Assembly: GCA_026708325.1 (NCBI GenBank)
Contig: JAPOVC010000022.1
Span: forward strand, 109,644-173,643
Direction of reading: 5' to 3'
DNA from: Anaerolineaceae bacterium
Lineage (GTDB): Bacteria > Chloroflexota > Anaerolineae > Aggregatilineales > Phototrophicaceae
DNA length: 64,000 bases
In this document: in pieces, positions 42,532 through 51,758 of the stretch
Position numbering within the stretch: position 1 is the stretch's first letter
Layout of the letters: every line of letters begins with the position of its first letter
Made by a program: the position numbers and the translations under genes
Notes under the pieces: model-generated
The model's input: only the letters and a program-made list of their open reading frames with translations
Database searches by the model: none
What the model was told of the DNA's origin: nothing

Positions 42532-43574
42532 GCCGCATCCCGGGAGGCGGCCACTCCCCGCAACTGGCTGCGCAGCCTGACAGCCGGGTCGTGGCTGCCA
42601 TTGAGTTCCAGCAACTCGTCCAGTACGGACAGGGCTTCGTCGGATCGCTCCTGCTGCGCCAGCCAATGCGCCAACGTCCACAGACGCCTCGCTGCCACCC
42701 GCGGTTTGCCCAGCGCCAGCCAACGCGCCGCCAGGCCCCGCTGCGCATCCACGCGCGACGGGTCCAGCTTCAGGGCCCGTTCCTGCAAATGGAGCGATCG
42801 ATCCCTGTCTCCGCCTTCTTCGTGCAGGGCCGCCGCGCGCAATAGCCAGTCGGCTGCCTCCCGCGGGCGTTCCAGACGCAAGAGCGTGCGGCCGATGCGT
42901 TCCGGCGGGCCGGGGTCCCCGGGGTTGAGTTCCTGCGCCCGCTGCCAACGCTCCAGGCTCTCTTCAGGGGACTCGCGATGTTTCCGCGCGCTCGCCCGCG
43001 AGCCATCGCCATTGTGTCGGGTCATGGCGGCTTCGGTTCCCGATTGCAACCAGGTCTCCACCGCGTCGGCGGCGCGCCCCACCATCTCCTGTGCCCTGAT
43101 CAGGTCATCGCCCCGCAGGGGTTTCAGCACCCATGCGCGCGGCTCCATGCGACCGGGAGGGCGCCCGATCCCCAGGCGCAGACGGCTGAAATCGCCCGTG
43201 CCCAACTGGTCGATGATGTCCTGCAGTCCGCGCTGCCCTCCTGCGCCGCCGCCAGGTCGAATCCGCAGGGAGCCTTCCGGTTGGTCAAGATCGTCAAGCA
43301 CGACCAGCAAGCGTTCCCTTTCAATGCGCCAATAGCGCAGCAAACTGCCCGTCGGCTGGCCGCTGCGGTTCATGTAACCCTGGGGCTTGGCCAGGATCAC
43401 GGATTGTTTCCCGATATTGCCCTCCGCCAGACGCGCTCCGAGGGCGCTGCGACCGAACTGGAGGGCATGTCTTCGCGCCAATTCGTCCAGTACGAACCAA
43501 CCGACGTTGTGACGCGTCCGCTCGTACCTGCGGCCCGGGTTGCCCAGGCCGACGATCAGCCAACGCTCGCTCAC
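42513..43574 (-). CDS. pth: Peptidyl-tRNA hydrolase fused to a C-terminal TPR region
   Basis: A 353-residue fusion. Residues 1-190 are Pth, which frees peptide from peptidyl-tRNA: VGLGNPGRRYERTRHNVG with catalytic His22, KPQGYMNRSG with the conserved Asn, and VLDDLDQPEG with the catalytic Asp. The usual GGHNGL is GGQRGL, so two tRNA-contacting residues (His and Asn in E. coli numbering 113/114) are replaced. Residues about 205-335 form TPR-like helices (ESLERWQRAQELNPGDPGP, SLHLQERALKLDP, DEALSVLDELLELNG). GTG start, coupled by 4 bp to the ABC exporter upstream. Confidence 0.88.
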   Translation of the reverse strand: MSERWLIVGLGNPGRRYERTRHNVGWFVLDELARRHALQFGRSALGARLAEGNIGKQSVILAKPQGYMNRSGQPTGSLLRYWRIERERLLVVLDDLDQPEGSLRIRPGGGAGGQRGLQDIIDQLGTGDFSRLRLGIGRPPGRMEPRAWVLKPLRGDDLIRAQEMVGRAADAVETWLQSGTEAAMTRHNGDGSRASARKHRESPEESLERWQRAQELNPGDPGPPERIGRTLLRLERPREAADWLLRAAALHEEGGDRDRSLHLQERALKLDPSRVDAQRGLAARWLALGKPRVAARRLWTLAHWLAQQERSDEALSVLDELLELNGSHDPAVRLRSQLRGVAASRDAAQTSER

Positions 43575-45556
43575 ACCGGCCTGCCGGGGAGGGCTTCGGC
43601 TGCCGGGCGAAACTGGGTCTCGTAGAGTTGCCGGTAGAGGCCGCCTTCGGCCAACAGGCTGCCGTGTGTGCCGCGCTCCACAACCCGGCCGCGGTCCAGC
43701 ACCAGGATCAGGTCGGCCGCGAGAATGGTGCTGAGCCGGTGCGCGATCACCAGCGAGGTCCGGCCCCGCATGACGGTCTTCAAGGCTTCCTGAATCAGCG
43801 CCTCGGACTGGCTGTCCAGGTGACTGGTGGCCTCGTCGAGCACCAGGATGCGCGGGTCTTTCAGGATGACCCGCGCAATGGCGATTCGCTGCTTTTCGCC
43901 GCCGCTGAGGCGATAACCCCGCTCACCCACCAGGGTGTCATAACCCTTTTCGAGATCAACGATGAAATTGTGGATGTTCGCTGCGCGACAGGCGGCTTCC
44001 ATTTCTTCGTCGCTGGCATCCAGTCTGGCATAACGCAGGTTGCTGCGAATGCTGTCGTGAAACAGGTAGGTCTCCTGGGTCACCATGCCGATTTGGCGCA
44101 CCAGGGACTTCAGCGTCACGTCACGCAAATCGTCGCCATCGACGAGGATGCGCCCCTGGTCCGGATCATAGAGACGCGGAATGAGCCAGGTCATGGTGGA
44201 TTTGCCCGCGCCGCTGGGCCCCACCAGGGCCACCAGCTGGCCCGGCTCCATGGTGAAACTGATATCCTCCAGGGCCTTTTCGCGCGCCTGACTGTTGCCG
44301 GTGTCGGAATTGTCGCGAGATCGCTTAAGTCGTTCCTCGCGCTGCGAAACGCCGGAAAACACGGCGAAGTCTTCCATACGCCCGTGCCGCATGACGTCCC
44401 TGAGCAGGCTGCTGCCGGTCTCGCGGTAGCCAAAACTGACGTTTTCGAAAGTCAGTTTGCCACGGGGACGTTCAATCTCGATGGGATTCTCGCGCTCGGC
44501 AATCTCCAGCGGCAGGTCAAGCACCTCGAAGACTCGCTCAAAGCTGACCATGGACTGGGCGAATGCGACCGGCGCATTGGTCAGCATCTGGAGCGGACCG
44601 TAGAGCTGGGTCAGGTAGACGCTGAAGGCCACGATGGTGCCGATCGTGAACACTTCCTCGATGACCAGCAGGCCGCCCACCCAGTAGACCAGCGCCGTCC
44701 CGATGGCGCTCACCAGACCGATGAGTATGAAAAACTGTCCGCTGGTCACGGCCTGGTCCACGCCGGTTTCGCGCAGTGCGCCGGCGCGTTCGCTGAAGCG
44801 TTCGATTTCGCTGTCGATGCGCCCGAAGAGTTTGACGAGCAGGGCGCCGCTGATATTCAGGGTCTCGTTGATCGTGGCGTTCATGCTGGCGTTCTGGTTC
44901 ATCTGGCGTCTGGCGATCTCGCGCAGTCGCCTGGCGATCCGTCGCGCCACCAGGGCAAACAAGGGCAACACAGCCACGCCCAGCAGGGTCAATCGCCACT
45001 CCAGGGTGAGCATGACGGCCAGTGTGGCCACGGCCGTGACGAAATTGGACAGCAGGTCGACGATGGTATTGCTGATGGCCGTTTGCGCGCCGATGACGTC
45101 GTTGTTGAGGCGGCTCATCAGCTCGCCGGTCTGGGTATGCGTGAAGAAGCGCAGGGACATGCGTTGCAAGTGCTCGAACAACTTCACCCGCAGTTCGAAT
45201 ATCAGTTCCTCGGCGACCTCGGCGCTGAGTTTGCGCTGCCACAATCGCAGGGCGCCAATGGCAAGCGGCACGGCGATGAGCAACAGCGACAGAAGGTGCA
45301 GTTGCTGCAGGTCGCGGGATGGCAGCGCCTCGTCGATCAGATCGCGAAAGATGAGCGGTGTCAGCAAGCCCAGCCCCGCCGTGAGCAGGATGGTCAGCAA
45401 CATAAGTAGCAGACGCCAGCGCCAGGGCCAGGCGTAACCCAGCACACGGCGCAGCAGCGCCCAGGTCACGTCGGCCCGATGCTCCTCCACGTTACGCATG
45501 AGGCGCCAGTAGCCGCCGCCGCGAAATCCCATGTCTTTCAGCCCCTCTTCTGCCAT
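43571..45556 (-). CDS. ABC exporter, fused permease and ATPase (MsbA/multidrug type)
   Basis: A 661-residue half-transporter. Six transmembrane helices occupy about 40-330, with the coupling region FFTHTQTGELMSRLNND. The ATPase domain has Walker A GPSGAGKST, Q-loop VTQETYLFHD, signature YRLSGGEKQR, Walker B ILVLDEATSHLD and an H-loop in LVIAHRLSTIL. About 45 residues rich in charge are inserted at about 380-427, between the first strands (FGYRETGSS) and ALEDISF before the Walker A. It would act as a dimer to export lipids or drugs. Its stop overlaps the GTG of pth. Confidence 0.92.
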   Translation of the reverse strand: MAEEGLKDMGFRGGGYWRLMRNVEEHRADVTWALLRRVLGYAWPWRWRLLLMLLTILLTAGLGLLTPLIFRDLIDEALPSRDLQQLHLLSLLLIAVPLAIGALRLWQRKLSAEVAEELIFELRVKLFEHLQRMSLRFFTHTQTGELMSRLNNDVIGAQTAISNTIVDLLSNFVTAVATLAVMLTLEWRLTLLGVAVLPLFALVARRIARRLREIARRQMNQNASMNATINETLNISGALLVKLFGRIDSEIERFSERAGALRETGVDQAVTSGQFFILIGLVSAIGTALVYWVGGLLVIEEVFTIGTIVAFSVYLTQLYGPLQMLTNAPVAFAQSMVSFERVFEVLDLPLEIAERENPIEIERPRGKLTFENVSFGYRETGSSLLRDVMRHGRMEDFAVFSGVSQREERLKRSRDNSDTGNSQAREKALEDISFTMEPGQLVALVGPSGAGKSTMTWLIPRLYDPDQGRILVDGDDLRDVTLKSLVRQIGMVTQETYLFHDSIRSNLRYARLDASDEEMEAACRAANIHNFIVDLEKGYDTLVGERGYRLSGGEKQRIAIARVILKDPRILVLDEATSHLDSQSEALIQEALKTVMRGRTSLVIAHRLSTILAADLILVLDRGRVVERGTHGSLLAEGGLYRQLYETQFRPAAEALPGRPV

Positions 45557-45593
45557 TCAGCATACACCAGGCGCGAGAGGCCAGTCCAGCGCA

Positions 45594-45622
45594 TTGCCGC
45601 CTGACGAGGCCTCGTGTATCAT
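45594..45622 (+). promoter_or_regulatory. Sigma-70-type promoter upstream of the second Gfo/Idh/MocA gene
   Basis: TTGCCG and TATCAT with 17 bp spacing, 25 bp before the ATG at 45648. It could also serve mfd, which follows 39 bp after. Confidence 0.5.
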
Positions 45623-45647
45623 GCGCAGCCTGACGCGAGGTCCCGCA

Positions 45648-46679
45648 ATGCATACCGAACTGAAATGTGTCCTGGTCGGCTGCGGCAAAATTAGCGACGC
45701 CTGGCGCCGCGGGGCGGCCGACCTGGAGGGCTTGACGATGGCGGGTTTCGTCGACCTCGACCTTGAGGCCGCCCGCAACAGCGCTGTTGCATGGAACGCG
45801 CCGGCCACGCCCGTCAGCGATGATCTGGCTGCTATCCTGCGGCGCGTACGGCCGGACGTCGTCTTCAATTGCACCGTGCCGGAAGCCCATCACGACGTCA
45901 CCCTGACGGCGCTGGCCCATGGCGCGCACGTCCTCGGCGAGAAACCCCTGGCGAACAACATGGAGGAGGCGCGCCGGATGGTAGAGGCGGCGGAGGCGGC
46001 CGGACGCCTCTTTGCCGTCATCCAGAATCGCCGCTACAACAGCAACATTCGTCGCCTGCGGGCCTTTCTCGCCAGCGGCGCCCTCGGTCAGTTGACCACT
46101 GTTAACAGCGACTTCTACATTGGCGTCCACTTCGGCGGCTTTCGCGACAGCATGCCGCACGTCCTGCTGGCGGACATGGCCATTCACACCTTCGACGCCG
46201 CCCGTTACCTCACGGCGACGGAAGCGCAGTCGGTCTTCTGCCACGAATGGAATCCGGCCTGCTCCTGGTACGAAGGCGACGCCTCGGCGGTGGCCGTCTT
46301 CCAGATGAGCGGAGGCATCGTCTATACCTACCGCGGTAGTTGGTGCAGCGAAGGCCTGCATACCTCCTGGGAGTGCGACTGGCGTATCGTTGGCACGCGC
46401 GGCAGCGTCACCTGGGATGGAGAAACGGGCTTCCGGGCCCAGGTGACCGCCGGTGACGAAGGCTTCATGCGCCCGCTGACCGACGTCGCACTGCCTGAAA
46501 TCGCCGTGCCTCCGGAGCAGACCGGCAGCCATGGCGGCCTGATCCGCGACTTTCTGCGCGCGGTTCGTGAGGGCGGAAGCGTTGAGACCGTCGCCAGCGA
46601 CAACATTCACAGCCTTGCGATGGTTCACGCCGCCATCGACAGCGCCGCGCGCAAGATGCCGGTCGATGTCCATGCCTGA
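45648..46679 (+). CDS. Gfo/Idh/MocA family oxidoreductase
   Basis: A 343-residue NAD(P)-dependent dehydrogenase, distantly related to the one at 4 kb. The Rossmann start is CVLVGCGKISDAW; HVLGEKPLANNMEEAR carries the family EKP; VLLADMAIHTFDAARYL holds the catalytic Asp and His. The substrate is probably a sugar or polyol. I placed the start at 45648 with GCGAGG upstream; the open frame upstream has no support. mfd follows closely on the same strand but has no obvious functional relation. Confidence 0.87.
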   Translation: MHTELKCVLVGCGKISDAWRRGAADLEGLTMAGFVDLDLEAARNSAVAWNAPATPVSDDLAAILRRVRPDVVFNCTVPEAHHDVTLTALAHGAHVLGEKPLANNMEEARRMVEAAEAAGRLFAVIQNRRYNSNIRRLRAFLASGALGQLTTVNSDFYIGVHFGGFRDSMPHVLLADMAIHTFDAARYLTATEAQSVFCHEWNPACSWYEGDASAVAVFQMSGGIVYTYRGSWCSEGLHTSWECDWRIVGTRGSVTWDGETGFRAQVTAGDEGFMRPLTDVALPEIAVPPEQTGSHGGLIRDFLRAVREGGSVETVASDNIHSLAMVHAAIDSAARKMPVDVHA

Positions 46680-46718
46680 GGCGTCAACCTGTACTGTGCC
46701 CGCCCGGAAACAAAGTCC

Positions 46719-49700
46719 ATGACAGAACTGACCGGGCTGTTCCCGCTTCTGCGCAGCATCCCCGCATGGGGTGGCCTCCTGGAGCGTTTGCAAGGCACGT
46801 CGCCCCTGCCCGACCTGCAGGTGATCGGCGCGGCGCGGCCCTTTGTGCTGGCGGCGCTGGCCCGGGAGTGGGACGGCCCCGTACTCTTTCTGACCGCCCG
46901 GGTGGACCGCGCCTGGAACGTCGCCGGCCAGCTGCCCGTCTGGCTACCCGACAGGCCTGTGCACCGATTTGCCGAACCAGTGCCGCACTTCTACGAGCGA
47001 GCGCCCTGGGGCGATGCCGCCATTCGCAGCCGAATCGCGGCACTGGCGGCGCTTCACGCCGCAGACGGCATGCAAGGGGCGCCGATCATCGTTTGTCCGG
47101 CGCGCGCTCTCATGCAACGCAGCATGTCGGCGGAAGAATTCACGGCGGAGTCCCTCACCCTGCGGCCGGGCATGCGCCTGCCCCCCGACGCCTTGCTGGC
47201 GCATTGCCAGCGCCTGGGCTACGCCGCCAGCGCACTGGCGCTCGCGCCCGGCACCTTCAGCCGACGTGGCGGACTGATTGACATCTTCCCGCAGGCGTCG
47301 CGCACGCCCCTGCGCGTTGACTATTTCGATGACGAGATCGAGCAGTTGCGTCGCTTTGACCCCGCCAGCCAGCGCTCCATGGAACGGCTTGAGGAGGCGA
47401 AGGTCACTCCGGCCCGCGAAGTCCTGCCGCATCGTGCCCGCAATCTGGCAGCCAGGCTGGGCAGCTGGTTTGACAGCCTGCCGGAAGCCGACTCTTCCGG
47501 CCCGGCAGGGGACCGCGAAGCGCTGGAGCAGGAAGCCCTGTTTCCCGCCCTGGAGCAATATCTGCCCTGGCTGGACGAGCGCCCGGCCAGCCTGCTGGAC
47601 CATGCGCCCGCCAATTCCCTCGTCGTCGTCGAAGACTGGTCAACCTTGCGCGAGACTGTCGCCGGTCTGGAAGAAAATGCGCTGAAGCAACGGCGTGAAA
47701 GCGTTTCGGCGCAGCAAATGGCGCCGGACATGCCCCTGCCCTACCTCACCTGGGATGCCCTGGTCGAGGCGATTGATGAAAGGCGGCCCATGCATCTGGG
47801 ACGACCGCCCGGTGGCGCGGAATCCTCCGCCTTCTCCCTGCGTGAATGCTTCGCGCCGGGCCCGCGATTTGGCGGCCAGCTACGTTTAATGCTCGATGAC
47901 CTGCGCCAGCTGCGCAGGGACCAGGGCGAACGCATCGTCGTCGTCACGGCCCAGGCCCCGCGTCTGGCCGCGCTCTGGCGCGAGCAGGAGAGCTTCATTC
48001 CCACGCTGAAATCGCTGGAGCAGGAGCCACAGCCAGGGTCGCTGTGCTTCGTCGATGGCGCCCTGCAGGAAGGCTGGCGTCTGCGCCCGGACGATGGCGA
48101 CCTGCTACTGCTCAGCGATCAGGAGATCTTTGGCTGGAGCCGACCGGAACCGCGTCGCAGCCAGACCGCGCCCCGTCCGCGCGCGCCTGACAGAAGTTAC
48201 AGCGACCTGCACGAAGGTGACATCGTCGTGCACGTCGATTACGGCATCGGTCGCTTTGCCGGTCTGCGCCGCCGTACCCTGGGCGGCACCGAGCGCGAAT
48301 ATTTGCTGGTCGAGTATGAGGGCACGGACATGGTCTTCGTGCCCATCCACCAGGCGGACCGCCTGACTCGCTACATCGGCGCCGACAACAGGACGCCGAC
48401 ACTCAACAGACTGGGTCGGCCAGACTGGGACCGCGTCCGCAGCAAAACGCGCAAGGCCATTCAGGAGGAAGCCAAGGAGCTGCTGGAACTCTATGCGCAG
48501 CGCGCCCGGGCCCGGCGCGCGGGCTTCAATCCCGACAACGCCTGGCAGCACGAACTGGAGGCCAGTTTCCCCTTTATCGAAACCGAAGACCAGTTGCGCG
48601 CCGTGCGGGAAGTCAAGGCTGACATGGAGCGTGACTTTCCGATGGACCGTCTCATTTGCGGTGACGTCGGTTATGGCAAGACCGAGGTCGCCCTGCGCGC
48701 CGCCTTCAAGGCTGTGATGGACGGGAAGCAGGTTGCCATGCTCGTGCCCACGACCGTGCTGGCGCAGCAACATCTGGAGAGCTTCAGCCGGCGCCTGGTG
48801 CCCTTCCCCGTAAAGGTGGAGATGTTGTCGCGCTTTCGCACGCGCGAAGAACAGGCCGCGTTGCTGCCCAGGATCACCAGCGGGGAAATCGACATTGTCA
48901 TCGGTACCCATCGTCTCCTGGGGTCGGACGTCGTCTTTGGTGACCTGGGGCTGCTCATCATCGACGAGGAGCAACGATTCGGCGTCACCCACAAGGAGCA
49001 TTTCAAGCGCCTGCGCACCCAGGTGGACATCCTTACGCTGACGGCCACGCCGATTCCGCGCACGCTTTACATGAGCCTGACGGGCGTGCGCGACATCAGC
49101 ATGATCCAGACCCCGCCCGAAGAGCGCCTGCCCGTCATCACCCACACCGGGCAAATTGACGAGGGCATGATGCGCCAGGCCATCCTGCGCGAACTGGAAC
49201 GCGGCGGACAGGTCTTTTACGTCCACAATCGCGTGCGCTCCATCGACATGGTGCGCGGCCGACTGGAGCGACTGGTCCCGGAGGCGCGTTGCATCGTCGG
49301 CCACGGCCAGATGCACGAACGCAGCCTGGAGAGCGTCATGAGCGCCTTTTCGCGCGGCGAGCATGACGTACTGGTCAGCACCTCCATCGTCGAGAACGGC
49401 CTCGACATTCCCAACGTCAACACGCTGATTGTCGACCGGGCGGACCGCTTCGGCATGGCCCAGCTCTACCAGATGCGCGGCCGCGTGGGGCGCGGCGCGC
49501 GTCAGGCCTGGGCCTACTTCTTTCATGGAGGCACGGGAGACCCGGGCGAGGAAGCCCAGGCGCGGCTGGACATCCTGGCCGAAAACAGCGAACTGGGCGC
49601 CGGCCTGCAAATTGCCATGCGCGACCTGGAGTTGCGGGGAGCCGGCGACATCCTCAGCCACCGCCAGACGGGACAGGTTTCCGCCGTTGGCCTGCAACTC

Positions 49701-50216
49701 TACACGCGCATGCTCTCGGACGCGGTGCGCGGCATGAAAGAGGGCTCCCAACGCCGCGATGAAACAGGATATGCGCGTCTGGCGATCGATTTGCCGCTGC
49801 CGGCCTATTTGCCCGCCGCCTGGGTCCACGAAATGGAATTGCGCCTGCAGATTTACCGGCGCATCGCGGGCCTGACCCAAAAGGAAGAGGTGGTGCAGAT
49901 TCGCGAGGAATTGCGCGACCGTTTTGGCGCGCTGCCCGCGGCCGTGGTCAATCTCCTTTACCAGATTGAGATCAAGTTGCTGGGGCAGTCGGCGGGGGCA
50001 ACGGCCATTACCTTGCGCAACAATGAACTCGCGATCCGCCTGCCCTGGCTTCCCACCGTCAACCGCGACCAACTGCAGCGGGCGTTGGGCCAACAGTTTC
50101 GTGTCACGCGCACGGCGATCGAAAGAGATGTTGACGTCGGGCAGGAAGAGTGGCAGCCGCTGCTGCAACAGTTGCTGGACAGGCTCGCCCGGCTCCGGCC
50201 GGCCGACAAGGGGTAG
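46719..50216 (+). CDS. mfd: Transcription-repair coupling factor
   Basis: A 1165-residue ATP-dependent DNA translocase that removes stalled RNA polymerase and recruits UvrA. The N-terminal UvrB-like domains (about 1-350) include RGGLIDIFPQ. The RNA polymerase-interacting domain starts at GDIVVHVDYGIGRFAGL. The translocase core has Walker A CGDVGYGKTEVALRAAFKA, LLIIDEEQRFGVTHKE, LTLTATPIPRTL and the TRG motif region GMAQLYQMRGRVGRG. The C-terminal D7 domain follows from about 1000. Length and domain order are normal. It ends 3 bp before the convergent hypothetical gene. Confidence 0.96.
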   Translation: MTELTGLFPLLRSIPAWGGLLERLQGTSPLPDLQVIGAARPFVLAALAREWDGPVLFLTARVDRAWNVAGQLPVWLPDRPVHRFAEPVPHFYERAPWGDAAIRSRIAALAALHAADGMQGAPIIVCPARALMQRSMSAEEFTAESLTLRPGMRLPPDALLAHCQRLGYAASALALAPGTFSRRGGLIDIFPQASRTPLRVDYFDDEIEQLRRFDPASQRSMERLEEAKVTPAREVLPHRARNLAARLGSWFDSLPEADSSGPAGDREALEQEALFPALEQYLPWLDERPASLLDHAPANSLVVVEDWSTLRETVAGLEENALKQRRESVSAQQMAPDMPLPYLTWDALVEAIDERRPMHLGRPPGGAESSAFSLRECFAPGPRFGGQLRLMLDDLRQLRRDQGERIVVVTAQAPRLAALWREQESFIPTLKSLEQEPQPGSLCFVDGALQEGWRLRPDDGDLLLLSDQEIFGWSRPEPRRSQTAPRPRAPDRSYSDLHEGDIVVHVDYGIGRFAGLRRRTLGGTEREYLLVEYEGTDMVFVPIHQADRLTRYIGADNRTPTLNRLGRPDWDRVRSKTRKAIQEEAKELLELYAQRARARRAGFNPDNAWQHELEASFPFIETEDQLRAVREVKADMERDFPMDRLICGDVGYGKTEVALRAAFKAVMDGKQVAMLVPTTVLAQQHLESFSRRLVPFPVKVEMLSRFRTREEQAALLPRITSGEIDIVIGTHRLLGSDVVFGDLGLLIIDEEQRFGVTHKEHFKRLRTQVDILTLTATPIPRTLYMSLTGVRDISMIQTPPEERLPVITHTGQIDEGMMRQAILRELERGGQVFYVHNRVRSIDMVRGRLERLVPEARCIVGHGQMHERSLESVMSAFSRGEHDVLVSTSIVENGLDIPNVNTLIVDRADRFGMAQLYQMRGRVGRGARQAWAYFFHGGTGDPGEEAQARLDILAENSELGAGLQIAMRDLELRGAGDILSHRQTGQVSAVGLQLYTRMLSDAVRGMKEGSQRRDETGYARLAIDLPLPAYLPAAWVHEMELRLQIYRRIAGLTQKEEVVQIREELRDRFGALPAAVVNLLYQIEIKLLGQSAGATAITLRNNELAIRLPWLPTVNRDQLQRALGQQFRVTRTAIERDVDVGQEEWQPLLQQLLDRLARLRPADKG

Positions 50217-50219
50217 CGC

Positions 50220-50756
50220 TCAGGTCCGCTGCTGCGCCCGACGCTGAAACGCGTCCGTCGGTCGATAGTGACGCGCCTCCGGGTGGTCCGCGCTGACCAG
50301 GCTGAGCAGTACCCTTTGCTCTCCGTCCCGCAAAAAATACACCAGGCAAGTCTGACCGGAACGCAAGCGCGGAATCGGCGTCAGTCGCCGCTGAAAGCGG
50401 AACTCCTCGCCATTCGCCGCCCGCATCACCAGGGGCCGCCAGAACAACAGACCCGCTACAGGGTTTGAGTCTCTTTGCAATTCGGCGAATTCCAGCGGCG
50501 CGCGGGCATAGCGTCTGGCGCGCCACAGGGCAGGCAACAGCAACAAGAGCAGCACAAGCAACGCGACCAGGGCGAAACCGCGCAGGGAAAACGCCGCCAG
50601 ACGCGGCCCCAGGAGGATCACAAGGGGCGCCAGCAGGACCAGCAGAACGGACAGCGGCTGCGTGACGGTGGCCAGCCATTGAGCGCCCGCCAGACGACCC
50701 TGCCGGTTTCGTTCCAGCCGTTTGCGCTGGGCGGCAGGTATCCGTTGCGGACTCAC
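50220..50756 (-). CDS. Hypothetical membrane protein with two N-terminal helices
   Basis: A 178-residue protein I do not recognise. A basic N-terminus (about 1-25) precedes two hydrophobic helices (about 33-51 and 58-78, very Leu-rich). A soluble C-terminal part (about 80-178) with LFWRPLVMRAANGEEFRF and CLVYFLRDGEQRVLLSLVSAD could be a small beta-barrel-like cytosolic domain. GTG start with GAGG upstream. It is 15 bp downstream of the first DMT permease and probably in the same transcript. Confidence 0.6.
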   Translation of the reverse strand: MSPQRIPAAQRKRLERNRQGRLAGAQWLATVTQPLSVLLVLLAPLVILLGPRLAAFSLRGFALVALLVLLLLLLPALWRARRYARAPLEFAELQRDSNPVAGLLFWRPLVMRAANGEEFRFQRRLTPIPRLRSGQTCLVYFLRDGEQRVLLSLVSADHPEARHYRPTDAFQRRAQQRT

Positions 50757-50771
50757 TGAATGGCCTCGCTC

Positions 50772-51743
50772 TCAGGCGCGGGCTGCGGGCCTGACCGCAT
50801 CATGCGCACCACCTTTTCGCAAGAACAGAATGCTGAGCACGATCAACGCGCCTCCCGGAATCTGCAGGGGTTGAATGACCTCGCCCAGCAAGAGGAAGGC
50901 GATTAGCGCGGTGAGAACCGGTTCGCTGGTGCTCAGAATCGCCGCGCGGGACGCGCCCAGGCGTTGAATGCCGGCCATGAACATGAATGCGGGCATGACC
51001 GTGCTGCAAAGCGCCAGTGCCGCCAGCAGGGCCCAGGTGCGCGGTTCGGATGGAATGGTGACCGTGGCCAGCAAACTGAAGGGAAGGACCACGATCAGGG
51101 CGCCGGTCATGGCCCAGGCGGTGGCGCGCTGCAGGGAGCGGTGGCCGCGCATAACGTGTCGGTTGACGAGAAAATAGAGGGCGATGAAGAAGGCGTTCAC
51201 GCAACCCACCAGCGCTCCGTCCAGGCCGATGCCGGCAAAACCTCCCTCAACGCCCCGCAGCGTCAACAGAATGCCGCAGGTCGTCATCAGCAGCGCCAGC
51301 CAGCTCCGCCGCGAGAGTCGCTCGCCCAGCAGGAAGCTGATGACGGTGACCTGGGCCGGATAGCTATAGATCAACAGTCCGTAGGTAGGGACCGGCATCA
51401 TCCTGACGCCAATGTAGGAGATCAGCGCCGTGCAGGCCAGGACGATCCCCACCAGCAGCAGTCCCCTCCTGGGCAAGGGTTTCTCCGGCCGCCTTGGAGC
51501 CAGCATGGCCAGCGACGCCCAGGCCGCCGGCGCGGCAATCAAAAAACTCCAGAACGTCAGGTCCAGCGGTGAAAGCCCGGTCGGCTCGAGCCAACGCACC
51601 CAGACCGGCAACAGTGCATAGCCCAGGGTGCCGACCAGTACGTAAAAGAAACCGCTGCGCGACAATGTGCGTAACAGCGCGCGCAAACGTCTGCGACGTG
51701 TACGCGCGGCAGGCCTGGCGACCAGAATGCGTTCCGGGTTCAC
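50772..51743 (-). CDS. EamA/DMT family permease (copy 1)
   Basis: A 323-residue membrane protein with ten predicted helices in two EamA repeats. Repeat 1 includes YALLPVWVRWLEPTGLSPLDLTFWSFL, noted here by LSPLDLTFWSF; repeat 2 ends STSEPVLTALIAFLLLGEVIQPLQIPGG, a typical EamA signature. These export metabolites such as amino acids or take up small solutes; no substrate can be given. It is a close tandem paralog of the next gene, 15 bp apart. The GTG start has GGAAAG upstream. Confidence 0.85.
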   Translation of the reverse strand: MNPERILVARPAARTRRRRLRALLRTLSRSGFFYVLVGTLGYALLPVWVRWLEPTGLSPLDLTFWSFLIAAPAAWASLAMLAPRRPEKPLPRRGLLLVGIVLACTALISYIGVRMMPVPTYGLLIYSYPAQVTVISFLLGERLSRRSWLALLMTTCGILLTLRGVEGGFAGIGLDGALVGCVNAFFIALYFLVNRHVMRGHRSLQRATAWAMTGALIVVLPFSLLATVTIPSEPRTWALLAALALCSTVMPAFMFMAGIQRLGASRAAILSTSEPVLTALIAFLLLGEVIQPLQIPGGALIVLSILFLRKGGAHDAVRPAARA

Positions 51744-51758
51744 GTGCTTTCCGCGCGA

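Noticed and set aside
43628..45409. Plus-strand open frame of 593 codons opposite the ABC exporter
   Set aside because: The exporter has all ABC motifs; the antisense frame has none.
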